A stretch of DNA of 64,000 nucleotides from Streptomyces olivaceus. Lineage in GTDB: Bacteria > Actinomycetota > Actinomycetes > Streptomycetales > Streptomycetaceae. This document shows positions 44,727 through 53,357 of this stretch, piece by piece (the first letter of the stretch is position 1; each line of letters starts with the position of its first letter). The translations under genes were made by a program, and so were the position numbers. The notes beneath the pieces are model-generated. The model was not told where the DNA came from, searched no databases, and saw only the letters and a list, made by a program, of their open reading frames with translations. Location of the stretch: positions 484,167-548,166 of the forward strand of contig NZ_JOFH01000001.1 of assembly GCF_000721235.1 (NCBI RefSeq). Reading direction: 5' to 3'.

Positions 44727-45881
44727 TTGGCAGGCCTGACCGGCGGGGATCCGTCGCTGTTGCGGAGGATCAACTCCACTGTGGTGCTGCACGCGTTGCG
44801 TGCGACGGACTCGGCGACGCTGACCGAGATCACCCGGGTGACGGGACTGTCCCGGCCGACCGTCGAGGGCGTGGTCGAGGGGCTGATCGAAGCCGGTCTG
44901 GTGGTCGAGGCGGCCGCCGACGAGGGCACGGCGCGGCGGCAGGGGCGCCCCGCGCGGCGGTTCCGGTTCCGGGCGGAGGCCGGGCACCTGCTGGGCCTTG
45001 AGATCGGCCCGCACCGCGTCGCCGCGCTCCTGTCCGACCTGGACGGCCGGGTGATCGGCGCGCAGGCCAAGGACGTGGGCGAGGGCGCCCCGGCCGACGA
45101 GCGGCTGGAGCGGCTGCGCACGGCCGTCGCCGAGCTGCTGCGCAGGGCCGGTGTCGCCCGCGGGTCGCTGCGGGCCGTGGGAGCGGGCACCCCGGGGATC
45201 GTCGAGGCGGACGGCACGGTCCGGCTGGGTACCGCGCTGCCCGGGTGGACGGGGCTCGGTCTGGGCGAGCGGCTGAGCCGGTCCTTCAGGTGTCCGGTGC
45301 TGGTGGAGAACGACGCGAACGCGGCCGCGGTCGCCGAGCACTGGAAGGGCGCGGCCACCGGGTCCGACGACATGGTGTTCGTGCTGGCCGGGCTGAGCCC
45401 GGGGGCCGGGGCACTGATCGGCGGCCGGCTGCACCGGGGGTACGGCGGGGCGGCCGGGGAGATCGGCGCGCTGCATCTGCTGGGCCGGGACGTGACGCCG
45501 GAGACGCTGCTGTCCACCACGGACGAGCCGCTGCACCCGCTGGACGAGCAGGCGGTCGCCAAGGTGTTCGCCGAGGCCCGGGAGGGCGACCGGCGGGCCC
45601 GTGCGGCCGTGGAGCGGTTCATCCAGCGGCTGGTGCACGACGTGGCGGCGCTGGTGCTGGCCCTGGACCCGGAGCTGGTCGTCGTCGGCGGCTGGGCGGC
45701 GGGACTGGACGGCGTACTGGAGCCGTTGCGCCGGGAGCTGGCCCGCTACTGCCTGCGTCCGCCGCGGGTGGCGCTGTCGCTGCTGGGCGAGGCCGCCGTC
45801 GCGACGGGGGCGCTGCGGCTGGCCCTCGACCACGTGGAGGAGGAGTTGTTCGCCGTGGAGGGCGCGACGGCACGCCGCTGA
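44727..45881 (+). CDS. ROK-family protein with winged helix, zinc motif absent
   Basis: A 384-residue ROK (NagC/Mlc-like) regulator: N-terminal winged helix (TLTEITRVTGLSRPTVEGVVEGLIEAG), then the sugar-kinase fold with LGLEIGPHRVAAL and the catalytic Asp in ENDANAAAVAEHW. GYGGAAGEIGAL is present, but the Cys-rich zinc signature expected immediately after it in many ROK proteins is missing. I chose the TTG at 44727 because GGGAGGA ends six bases upstream. It stands alone, before a convergent GntR gene. Confidence 0.88.
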   Translation: MAGLTGGDPSLLRRINSTVVLHALRATDSATLTEITRVTGLSRPTVEGVVEGLIEAGLVVEAAADEGTARRQGRPARRFRFRAEAGHLLGLEIGPHRVAALLSDLDGRVIGAQAKDVGEGAPADERLERLRTAVAELLRRAGVARGSLRAVGAGTPGIVEADGTVRLGTALPGWTGLGLGERLSRSFRCPVLVENDANAAAVAEHWKGAATGSDDMVFVLAGLSPGAGALIGGRLHRGYGGAAGEIGALHLLGRDVTPETLLSTTDEPLHPLDEQAVAKVFAEAREGDRRARAAVERFIQRLVHDVAALVLALDPELVVVGGWAAGLDGVLEPLRRELARYCLRPPRVALSLLGEAAVATGALRLALDHVEEELFAVEGATARR

Positions 45882-45938
45882 GCCGCCGCGCGCGGGGAGC
45901 GCACGGGGCCGTGGGTGCGGTGGCGGTGGGTCCGGCGG

Positions 45939-46700
45939 TCAGGAGGCCCTGGTCTGCGGGCCGTCGTGGATCTCGACGTCGCCCGAGTCGCCGAACGTCA
46001 GCCGGCAGGTGTCGGCGCGGTAGGTGGCGACGGAGAGCGCGGCGGTGCGGCCCTCGGCGAGGTAGCGGGTGGTGACGACGAGGACGGGAGCGCCGGGGAG
46101 GCGGTCGAACTCCTTCGCGTCGTCGGCGCCGGCCGAACCCAGCTCGACAGCGCTCTCCCGGCGTTCCAGCGTGCCGTGCTGGAGTTCGCGCAGCACGGCA
46201 CGCGCGCGTGCGGGGCCGGACGGGGCGTCGATGGCGGTGAGGCCGGGCACCGCGGCCGGCGGTACGTAGAGCAGTTCCGCGGCGACGGGCCGGCCCTGGC
46301 TCACGCGGGAGCGGCGGACGGTGTGGACGGCCTCGTCGCGGCCGGTCCCCAGGGCGTCGGCGACGGACGCGGGCGGCGCCGCGAGGTCGCAGTCGGCCGG
46401 CTCCCAGGCGTCGTCGTCCGTCCCCGGCCAGGCGTGCTGCCCGGTGCCGACGGCCACGCCGACGCGCGGCGGCGCGACGGTCGTGCCCACGCCCCGGCGC
46501 CGCTGGAGCCTGCCCTCCAGTTCGAGTTGTTCCAGGGCCTGGCGGAGGGTCGCGCGGGCGACGCCGAAGCGGGCGGCGAGGTCGCGCTCGTTGGGCAGGA
46601 TCTCGCCCACCGAGAACTCCGAGTCCAGGGCCTCGCTGAGCACGGTCCTGAGGTGCCAGTACTTCGGTTCCGGCACTGATTCCAGCTGCGTGGTCCCCAC
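45939..46700 (-). CDS. GntR/HutC-family regulator (DasR-like)
   Basis: A 253-residue regulator with an N-terminal winged helix (VGEILPNERDLAARFGVARATLRQALEQL) and a C-terminal UTRA ligand domain ending VATYRADTCRLTFG. The recognition-helix region closely resembles DasR, the N-acetylglucosamine regulator, and a DasR-type palindrome lies about 100 bp upstream. The local target and ligand are not known; autoregulation is plausible. Confidence 0.9.
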   Translation of the reverse strand: MGTTQLESVPEPKYWHLRTVLSEALDSEFSVGEILPNERDLAARFGVARATLRQALEQLELEGRLQRRRGVGTTVAPPRVGVAVGTGQHAWPGTDDDAWEPADCDLAAPPASVADALGTGRDEAVHTVRRSRVSQGRPVAAELLYVPPAAVPGLTAIDAPSGPARARAVLRELQHGTLERRESAVELGSAGADDAKEFDRLPGAPVLVVTTRYLAEGRTAALSVATYRADTCRLTFGDSGDVEIHDGPQTRAS

Positions 46701-46788
46701 CCTGTCCTCCGCAATCGCCGTAATCCGGCGGCGTTTTGACGCCCTTGTTTATTAAAGGTTGTTGCAGTTCTCTGCGACCATAAAACGG

Positions 46789-46824
46789 CCCGGACCCTTG
46801 GTCAAGACCAATCCCGCGTCCGGG
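46789..46824. promoter_or_regulatory. DasR/HutC-type palindrome within a nested hairpin
   Basis: TTGGTCAAGACCAA (46798-46811) is a perfect palindrome close to the dre consensus TGGTCTAGACCA. It is enclosed by CCCGGAC (46789-46795) and GTCCGGG (46818-46824), giving a nested stem. It lies between the sigma gene's stop and the GntR start, so it may be an operator for DasR or for the GntR product; the outer stem could also terminate the sigma transcript. Confidence 0.65.
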
Positions 46825-46897
46825 CACCCCGGACCGCCGTCGCACGGCGGGAGCCGGGGCGGAGGTTGGGGCGGGGCCGCAGGTGGGGCGGTGGCGG

Positions 46898-47785
46898 TCA
46901 GGCCGGGGCGGCCAGGGAGCGCAGCTTGTCGGGGTTGCGGATGATGTACACCGCCTGGACGCGCCCCCCGGACACGTCGAGCTGGAAGACGGAGTCGGGC
47001 GTGCCGCCGGACAGGACCAGCAGGGCGGGGCCGCCGTTGATCTCCAGGAGGCGGTGGGTGAGGTCCGGGACGCTCTTGCGCGCGGCGCCCTGGAGGAAGC
47101 GGGCCACCTTGTCGGAGCCCTCCAGCTCGCGCAGCGGCGCCCTGGACTTGCCGCCGCTGTCGCCCACCAGCCGGACGTCCGGCGCGAGCAGCTCGAGGAG
47201 GGCGGCCAGGTCGCCCCCGGCCGCGGCGGCGAGGAAGCGTTCGGTGAGGTCGCGGCGCTGCGCCGGGTCGACGTCGTAGCGGGGCCGTCGCTCGTCGACG
47301 TGCCGGCGGGCGCGCCCGGCGAGCTGGCGCACCGCGGGCTCGCCGCGCTCCAGCATCGCGGCGATCTCCGCGTACGGGTAGCCGAACGCCTCCCTGAGCA
47401 CGAACACCGCGCGTTCGAGCGGTGACAGCGACTCCAGGACGACGAGCACCGCGAGCGACACCGAGTCGGCGAGGACGGCCTGCTCGGCGGTGTCGGGCCC
47501 GGCGTCCCCGAAGTGGGTGACGCAGGGCTCGGGCAGCCAGGGGCCGACGTACGTCTCGCCGCGCGACTTGATCTGGCGCAGCCGGTCGACGGCGAGGCGG
47601 GTGGTGACGCGCACCAGGTAGCCGCGGGGTTCGCGGACGGCCGACCGGTCGGCGCCGGACCAGCGCAGCCACGCCTCCTGGACCACGTCCTCCGCGTCGG
47701 CCAGGCGGCCCAGCATGCGGTAGGCGACTCCGAGCAGGACGGGGCGGTGCTCCTCGAAGACGTCGGCCGCGATGTCGGTGGTCAC
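46898..47785 (-). CDS. sigJ: ECF41-type (SigJ-like) sigma factor with SnoaL-like C-terminus
   Basis: A 295-residue extracytoplasmic-function sigma factor. Region 2 is VAYRMLGRLADAEDVVQEAWLRW, region 4 ends EIAAMLERGEPAVRQLAGRARR, and the linker WLPEP motif of ECF41 is present. The C-terminal NTF2/SnoaL-like domain, which controls activity in this group without a separate anti-sigma factor, contains DSGGKSRA where others have DGGGK. GTG 47785 is the start. The usual carboxymuconolactone-decarboxylase neighbour is absent; a hydrolase is divergent instead. Confidence 0.92.
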   Translation of the reverse strand: MTTDIAADVFEEHRPVLLGVAYRMLGRLADAEDVVQEAWLRWSGADRSAVREPRGYLVRVTTRLAVDRLRQIKSRGETYVGPWLPEPCVTHFGDAGPDTAEQAVLADSVSLAVLVVLESLSPLERAVFVLREAFGYPYAEIAAMLERGEPAVRQLAGRARRHVDERRPRYDVDPAQRRDLTERFLAAAAGGDLAALLELLAPDVRLVGDSGGKSRAPLRELEGSDKVARFLQGAARKSVPDLTHRLLEINGGPALLVLSGGTPDSVFQLDVSGGRVQAVYIIRNPDKLRSLAAPA

Positions 47786-47861
47786 CGTTCCATCCCACCG
47801 GACGCGTCCGGTGGTGTCCAGGCGGCGTCGCGGCGATGTCGCACACAACCGGCACCGGGGT

Positions 47862-47875
47862 CTACCCGTCGGTAG
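47862..47875. promoter_or_regulatory. Inverted repeat in the divergent sigma/hydrolase promoter region
   Basis: CTACCCGTCGGTAG, two 5-bp arms around CGTC, lies in the 175-bp gap between the divergent ECF41 sigma and alpha/beta hydrolase genes. It may be an operator; the downstream TGACAG-N-TCTAC stretch is a possible promoter. Function is inference. Confidence 0.4.
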
Positions 47876-47960
47876 CTCTTGCTGACAGTCTGTCTACGCA
47901 ACCCGACCCCGTCCCTCGTCCGCGCGTCCCCGGCGACGCGCGCACCCGGCAAGGAGCCCC

Positions 47961-48839
47961 ATGTCCGCAACGCTCTCGTTCACGGCCCCCACCGAGCACG
48001 GCCCGCAGGACGTCACGCTCGCCTACGCGCGCGTGGGCACCGGCGAGCCACTGCTCCTGCTGCACGGCATAGGCCACCACCGGCAGGCCTGGGACCCCGT
48101 GGTGGACATCCTGGCCACCGAACGCGAGGTGATCGCCGTGGACCTGCCCGGTTTCGGCGAGTCCGCCCCGCTGCCGTCGGGGCTGCCGCACGACCTGCCG
48201 ACGACAGGCGCCGTGCTCGCCGCGTTCTGCGCCGAACTGGACCTGGACCGGCCGCACGTGGCGGGCAACTCGCTGGGCGGCCTGCTGGCCCTCGAACTCG
48301 GCCGCACCCGGCTGGCGCGGTCGGTGACCGCCCTCTCCCCGGCCGGCTTCTGGACGCGGGCCGAGCGCCGCTACGCCTTCGGCGTCCTGCAGGGGATGCG
48401 CCGCACCGCCCGGAGCCTGCCCCTCCCCCTGGTCGAGCGGCTGTCCCGCACGGCGCTGGGCCGCACCGCCCTCACCAGCACGATCTACGCCCGGCCCGGC
48501 CGCCGCTCCCCCGAGGCCGTGGTCGCCGAGACACTGGCCCTCGCGCACGCGGAAGGGTTCGCACAGACGCTGCGGGCCGGACGGAGCGTGCTGTTCACCC
48601 ACGACGTGCCGGGCATCCCCGTCACCGTCGCCTGGGGAAGCCGGGACCGGCTGCTGCTGCCCCGGCAGGGCGTGCGCGCCAAGCGCGTCGTCCCGGGGGC
48701 CCGCCTGGTGCGGCTGCCCGGCTGCGGTCACGTGCCGATGAACGACGACCCGGCCCTGGTGGCCCGTGTCCTCCTGGACGGCAGCCGCCCTCAGGAGGCG
48801 AGCGCCGCGAGCACCTCCTTCAGCACGGTCGGGTTGTAG
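47961..48839 (+). CDS. Alpha/beta-fold hydrolase
   Basis: A 292-residue hydrolase. The HGIG oxyanion segment is LLLLHGIGHHRQAWD, the nucleophile elbow is VAGNSLGGLLALEL, the acid lies in WGSRDRLLL and the catalytic His in LPGCGHVPMNDDP. There is no signal peptide. Its last 49 bp overlap the 3' end of the convergent lipase gene, so the transcripts are antisense there. Substrate unknown; the divergent ECF41 sigma factor may control it. Confidence 0.92.
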   Translation: MSATLSFTAPTEHGPQDVTLAYARVGTGEPLLLLHGIGHHRQAWDPVVDILATEREVIAVDLPGFGESAPLPSGLPHDLPTTGAVLAAFCAELDLDRPHVAGNSLGGLLALELGRTRLARSVTALSPAGFWTRAERRYAFGVLQGMRRTARSLPLPLVERLSRTALGRTALTSTIYARPGRRSPEAVVAETLALAHAEGFAQTLRAGRSVLFTHDVPGIPVTVAWGSRDRLLLPRQGVRAKRVVPGARLVRLPGCGHVPMNDDPALVARVLLDGSRPQEASAASTSFSTVGL

Positions 48840-49660
48840 GGCATGCTCGCGTGCGGCGTGTGGTCCTCGGGGTCGATGTCCTGCAGCACGATGTTGTTGA
48901 CGTAGCGGCCCTCCGTCTCTTCGAGGGCGCAGGAGGTGTACGGGGTGACCACGTCGTCGTACCGGGTGGCGATGACGGTGTGCCGGACGCCCTCCGTGGT
49001 CTCGCCCAGGTCGGCCAGTTCGCGCTGGAAGGGGTGGCCGTGCTGGAGCTGCGGCCAGGCCGGCACCACCTCCCCGACGGCGCCCTGCTCCAGGAGTTCG
49101 ACCGCGCCCGGGATCTGACGGGCGAGGTTCAGCAGCCCCTGCGCGGTGACGCCGTGGTTGCTGGGCGCGATGCCCACGAAGTTGTGCACCTTGGGACCGC
49201 CGCCCAGCGCGTTCAGGTAGTAGCGCGGCAGCATGCCGCCCTGCGAGAAGCCGACGAGGTCGACCTGCTGGGCCCCGGTGCGGCGCAGTACCTCGTCGAC
49301 GAAGTCGGCGAGCTGCCGCGCGGAGTGCTTGATGTCGCCGAGGCCGAAGATCACGGGGTTGCCGTGCTGGCCGTAGTCGACCCGGAAGACCCGGTGGCCG
49401 TGCTGCCGCAGCAGCGGGGCGGCCGAGGTCCAGGTGTAGCCGCGGTTGCCGAAGGTGCCGTGCACGAGCACCACGGGGCGCGGATGCTCCTCCGTCGCGG
49501 GGACGTTCCAGTCGTCCTCCCCCGCCTGTACGTCGACGGTCGTGATGATCTGGGCGCCGGCGGCCTGTGCGAGACCGGCCAGTCGGTGCGGGGATTCGAC
49601 GAGGTCCGCGGTGGCGTCCTCGGAGTTGAGCCCCGGGATGCGGGGGCTGAGGCTACTCAC
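48791..49660 (-). CDS. Lipase/esterase, alpha/beta hydrolase (class I lipase-like)
   Basis: A 289-residue lipase with VVLVHGTFGN, nucleophile Ser in LVGFSQGGMLPRYYL and IAPSNHGVTAQGLL. Streptomyces relatives are usually secreted, yet I see no signal peptide from the GTG at 49660 (MSSLSPRIPG...), which has AGGGAG upstream. The longer frame reads through repeat copy 2 and is rejected as coding. Catalytic Asp is likely in ATRYDDVVTP and His near DHTPHASMP. Confidence 0.87.
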   Translation of the reverse strand: MSSLSPRIPGLNSEDATADLVESPHRLAGLAQAAGAQIITTVDVQAGEDDWNVPATEEHPRPVVLVHGTFGNRGYTWTSAAPLLRQHGHRVFRVDYGQHGNPVIFGLGDIKHSARQLADFVDEVLRRTGAQQVDLVGFSQGGMLPRYYLNALGGGPKVHNFVGIAPSNHGVTAQGLLNLARQIPGAVELLEQGAVGEVVPAWPQLQHGHPFQRELADLGETTEGVRHTVIATRYDDVVTPYTSCALEETEGRYVNNIVLQDIDPEDHTPHASMPYNPTVLKEVLAALAS

Positions 49661-49709
49661 GACGATCTCCCTGTCGTTGGGACTGCCGGTCGGGATTGCC
49701 GACGGGCCA

Positions 49710-49893
49710 GGGGGTGTCGTTTGGATCTGGTCGGTTCCAGGCAACGGTGCCTTGTCGCCGACCCGAGCGGGGTCCGGTGCGTGCAGCTGCAAGGCGGAGG
49801 AGGGCGACAGGGCGGAGCCCTGGCAACCGACGACAACGCCGCAGATGCGCGTGCCGGACCCCGCGACCCCGACAAGATCCAAACGACACCCCC
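49710..49893. repeat. MITE-like element or conserved hairpin, copy 2
   Basis: A 184-bp element with 25-bp inverted ends at 49710-49734 and 49869-49893, beginning GGGGGTGTCGTTTGGATC, with a single mismatch at arm position 20. The left 46 bp match copy 1 (369-447) with five C/T differences, and the four of them that fall within the arm are matched on the opposite arm. The 134-bp interior is longer than in copy 1 and encodes nothing I recognise. It sits 50 bp upstream of the lipase start, possibly in its leader; the remaining part of this gap to 49975 is AT-rich and otherwise featureless. Confidence 0.75.
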
Positions 49894-49975
49894 TAGGTCG
49901 GATTCCTCAGTCTGCCGTCCGGTGAATGGCACAACGATCCCTCTCCCGAAGGAAAGAATTACCCCTTTCGAGGTA

Positions 49976-50515
49976 TTAGGGTTCGTCCTTTCGAAGGCGT
50001 CCCGGGGCCTTTCGAACTCCTCCGGGGGCCAGTCGAGCCGTGGCGCCGCGCAGCACCCGGGCGTACCAGCCGCGTCCGGCTGGACGGACGGTCCGCCCCG
50101 TCAGGGCCCGCTCGGCGCGCTCCAGGACCTGCCCGAACACCGCGTCGTGCACCGGCCGGACGACGACGGGCCAGGCCAGCCAGCGCCATCCGTACGGCCG
50201 GACGACCAGCGTGTGACGCAGTAGGCTCCGCCCCTCGCCGAGGCTTTCGACACTGAATTCGTGAAAGCCCTCGAAACCCCGCGGTCCGGTGAACCGGAAA
50301 CGGATCCACCGTCCCGGCACATAGTGGCTCACCACATAGCTGATCGGGCCGTGGCCGCCGGGCATGCCGACGGCCGGCGGTCCCTGGAAGCGCAGTTCCG
50401 GCCAGCCCGGGGGCCACAGGCGGTCGTCCGGGCAGCCGAGCGAGTCGAGCAGGGCGCCGACGCTCTCCGGCGGGGCGGGCAGCGGGCGTTCGTGCACGTT
50501 CAGCAGAGCGATCAC
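49976..50515 (-). CDS. SRPBCC-like protein (179 aa)
   Basis: From the GTG at 50515 the protein begins VIALLNVHERPLPAPPESV, then shows a START/SRPBCC-like pattern: PGRWIRFRFTGPRGFEGFHEFSVE, LLRHTLVVRP and a long C-terminal helix. Such domains bind hydrophobic ligands. A basic tail ends the protein. It borders the accessory region and may be ordinary chromosomal background. The stop is TAA. Confidence 0.7.
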   Translation of the reverse strand: MIALLNVHERPLPAPPESVGALLDSLGCPDDRLWPPGWPELRFQGPPAVGMPGGHGPISYVVSHYVPGRWIRFRFTGPRGFEGFHEFSVESLGEGRSLLRHTLVVRPYGWRWLAWPVVVRPVHDAVFGQVLERAERALTGRTVRPAGRGWYARVLRGATARLAPGGVRKAPGRLRKDEP

Positions 50516-50745
50516 GGAAGCCAGCCTGCCCGTGCGCCCCCCGGCCGCAACTCCGCCGAACGGGGCGGAAGGCGAAGCACGCCCCGAGCGCGTACCGCCG
50601 ACCGTGCGCCGTAGTCCGCGCGCCAACGCGCGGGCGGGAAAGGGACGTTGTGCGTGGGGGGTGTGACGGCGTCCGAGCGTAAGGACAGATGAGACGCGGA
50701 GCTGCCGGATCCGGCAGCCGCCACGGCTCGCCGCGAGAGGGGGAC

Positions 50746-51399
50746 ATGTTCATGGCCACAGGGCCCATGGAGCCGGAGTCCGGTGACGGCGGGGAGAGCT
50801 GGCCTGCCGTACCGCCTCAGGAGCTGCCCGGGACGTGGCAGCCGCTGCTGGGGCGGCCCGCGCTGGCGGAGTTGCTCGGCCATCCCCTCGCGGGAGCCGC
50901 GCTCACGCACATGCGCCGGCTGCCGCCCGCGGTGGCCGTGCACTCCCTGCGCACGTTCCTGCTGGCCGACGCCTGCGCCCGGGCCGGCGGGACCGCGTAC
51001 GACCGGGTCGGGCTGCTCGTCGCGACGGCGTTCCACGACGCCGGGCTGGTGGGCCGCGCACGGGTCGGGCGCGGTGGGTTTCCCGCCCGCTCGGCCGAGT
51101 TGCTCGACCACTTCCTGGTCGCCCACCGGGTGGGCGCGGCACGGCGCGCGGTCCTGACCCGCGCGGTGCGCGACCACATGCGGCCGCTTCCGGCGCGCGA
51201 CGCGGGGCCCGAGGCGCGACTGCTGCACTTCGGTGCGTGGCTCGACGTCACCGGGCGCGGCGAGCGGCTCGTACCGGGAGACCGGCGCCGGCTCTCCGAA
51301 CTGGCGCCCACTCCCTGGTTCGCCGTCTCCTTCTCCGCCCGGGTGGCGGCCTGCGGGCTGCGCCGGGTGCTGCCCGCTCCCCCGGCCGCCCGCCGGTGA
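50746..51399 (+). CDS. HD-domain protein
   Basis: A 217-residue metal-dependent phosphohydrolase/hydratase-type HD protein. The HD pair is TAFHDAGL near residue 105, with an upstream His in MRRLPPAVAVHSLRTF and a second conserved region RAVRDHMRPL. Similar single-domain HD proteins act on nucleotides or as cyanamide-hydratase-like enzymes; nothing here decides. The ATG at 50746 follows GAGAGGGG. It precedes the halogenase by 50 bp and may be cotranscribed. Confidence 0.78.
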   Translation: MFMATGPMEPESGDGGESWPAVPPQELPGTWQPLLGRPALAELLGHPLAGAALTHMRRLPPAVAVHSLRTFLLADACARAGGTAYDRVGLLVATAFHDAGLVGRARVGRGGFPARSAELLDHFLVAHRVGAARRAVLTRAVRDHMRPLPARDAGPEARLLHFGAWLDVTGRGERLVPGDRRRLSELAPTPWFAVSFSARVAACGLRRVLPAPPAARR

Positions 51400-51449
51400 G
51401 GGCCGGATCCGGGCAGTTCGCTCTTCCCGTCGCGAAAGGAACCGCAGAC

Positions 51450-53207
51450 ATGCAAGAGGACCCGCGTGTTTTCGATGTCGCCATCGTCGGTGGCGGCATC
51501 GGCGGGACGATGCTGGGGGCCATTCTGGCGCGCCACGGCGTGCGCGTCCTGCTGCTGGAGGGCAGCGGTCACCCCCGCTTCGCCATCGGAGAGTCCACCG
51601 TCCCCGAGACCACGTTCGGCCTGCGGGTGCTCGCCCGGCGCTACGGCGTACCGGAGATCGAGCACCTGGCCACCAACGGGGCGCTGCGCCGCCACGTGTC
51701 GTCGAACTGCGGGGTCAAGCGGAACTTCAGCTTCGTCTACCACCGGGAGGACGAGCCGACCCGGGCCGACGAGTGCACGCAGTACCCCACCTGGGGACCG
51801 CCGCTCGGCCCCGACTCGCACTACTTCCGGCAGGACGTGGACGCCTACATGTTCCACGTCGCCGTCTCCTACGGCGTCACGGCGCACACCCACACCATGG
51901 TCGACGACGTGAAGTTCGAGGAGGACGGCGCGACCCTCGTCACCCGCGACCGGGGAAGTTTCCGGGCGTCGTACGTGGTCGACGCCGGCGGGATGCGGGC
52001 GGTGCTGCCCGAGCGGCTCGGCCTGCGGCAGGAACCGCCGTACCGCACCCGCTCGCGCACGATCTTCACGCACATGGTCGACGTGCGTCCCTTCGACACC
52101 GTGGCGCCGCCGCGCGAACAGCACGGCATGCCCAGCCCGTTCAGCCAGGGCACGCTCCACCACATGTTCCGCGGCGGGTGGTTGTGGGTCATCCCGTTCG
52201 ACAACCAGTCGACGAGCACGAGCGAACTGTGCAGCGTCGGCCTCAACCTCGACCTCGACCACTACCCGCGCCCGGACGACCTCTCGGCCGAGGAGGAGTT
52301 CTGGCAGCACGTGCGCCGGTTCCCCAGTGTGGCGCGGCAGTTCGAGCGGGCGCGGGCGGTACGGCCGTACGTGTCCACCGACCGGACCCAGTTCGCCTCC
52401 CAGAAGGTGGTCGGCGACCGCTGGTGCCTGCTGCCGCACGCCAGTGACTTCATCGATCCGCTCTTCTCCAGCGGACTGGCGGTCACCGTGATGGCGCTCA
52501 ACGCGCTGGGCCACCGGCTGATCGACGCGGTGCGCCAGGACGACTTCGACACCTCCCGGTTCGCCTACCTGGACCACTGGACCAAGCGGATGTTCCGGTT
52601 CTACGACGACCTGGTGTCCTGCAGCTACATCTCGTTCGACGACTTCGACCTGTGGAACGCCTGGAACCGGGTGTGGACCATCACCACGCTGTACGGGACC
52701 AACGCCCAGAACCAGGCCGCCGTGACCTACGAGAAGACCCACGACCCCGCATGCTTCGACCGGCTCGAACTCCCGCCCTACCGGGGCCTTCAGGGCATCG
52801 ACAACCCATGGGTGGAGCGGCTGTTCGACCAGTCCAGGGACGCGGTGCTCGCCTACCGGGCGGGTGAGTCGACGAAGGAGCGGACGATCGACCGCATCTA
52901 CGAGCTGCTGCGCGAGAGCGAGCTGTGCCCGGCGGTGTGGGGCACCCTCGACCCCGAGGACCGCTGCCCCGCCGGGGTGTTCACCCTGTGGCCGCTGATG
53001 AAGATCCTGCTGTGGGGCAAGTACCGCTCGCCGAGGCACGTCCGCGGGTCCTACTTCACCGGTGGCGCGCGGATGGTGGGCAGGGAGGCCGTCGAGGCGT
53101 ACACCACCGAACTGCGCGCCGGCGGCCTGCAGGTGCACCAGACCGTGCGGGACATGTGGTTCAACTGGAACCGGGACTGGGCCCACCGTGCGGCGCCGCG
53201 GAAATGA
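51450..53207 (+). CDS. FAD-dependent halogenase
   Basis: A 585-residue flavin-dependent halogenase. The FAD motif is VGGGIGGTMLG (14-19), the GESTVPE segment follows, the family's catalytic Lys is likely Lys90 in CGVKRNFSFVYH, the WxWxIP signature is WLWVIP (244-249), and ASDFIDPLFSSGL marks the second conserved flavin/halide region. The length and the CGVKR...YHRE context fit halogenases of phenolic or carrier-bound substrates rather than tryptophan, which is inference. FADH2 could come from the flavin reductase at 60188. Confidence 0.9.
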   Translation: MQEDPRVFDVAIVGGGIGGTMLGAILARHGVRVLLLEGSGHPRFAIGESTVPETTFGLRVLARRYGVPEIEHLATNGALRRHVSSNCGVKRNFSFVYHREDEPTRADECTQYPTWGPPLGPDSHYFRQDVDAYMFHVAVSYGVTAHTHTMVDDVKFEEDGATLVTRDRGSFRASYVVDAGGMRAVLPERLGLRQEPPYRTRSRTIFTHMVDVRPFDTVAPPREQHGMPSPFSQGTLHHMFRGGWLWVIPFDNQSTSTSELCSVGLNLDLDHYPRPDDLSAEEEFWQHVRRFPSVARQFERARAVRPYVSTDRTQFASQKVVGDRWCLLPHASDFIDPLFSSGLAVTVMALNALGHRLIDAVRQDDFDTSRFAYLDHWTKRMFRFYDDLVSCSYISFDDFDLWNAWNRVWTITTLYGTNAQNQAAVTYEKTHDPACFDRLELPPYRGLQGIDNPWVERLFDQSRDAVLAYRAGESTKERTIDRIYELLRESELCPAVWGTLDPEDRCPAGVFTLWPLMKILLWGKYRSPRHVRGSYFTGGARMVGREAVEAYTTELRAGGLQVHQTVRDMWFNWNRDWAHRAAPRK

Positions 53208-53280
53208 CGGGGAAGAATCATTCCTGCCGCCCCGCAGACGCCCACATTCCGGTTTGCCCCTCCGAGGCCTCGGGTAGGAA

Positions 53281-53317
53281 AACCGCATGGCCGACAAATC
53301 AAAAGTCGGCCGCGGTT
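53281..53317 (+). terminator. Hairpin after the halogenase
   Basis: GGCCGAC (53289-53295) pairs with 53305-53311 around a nine-base A-rich loop; the stem extends, after a two-base bulge, by AACCGC/GCGGTT. It lies between the halogenase and the sigma-like gene and probably terminates the former. Confidence 0.7.
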
Positions 53318-53357
53318 CTCACTGCTCAATCCGAGAGACAACGGGCTGCAATCCACG

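Noticed and set aside
49661..49882. N-terminal extension of the lipase through the repeat element
   Set aside because: The stretch reads through the inverted-repeat element, has no signal peptide and no ribosome site, whereas AGGGAG precedes the GTG at 49660.
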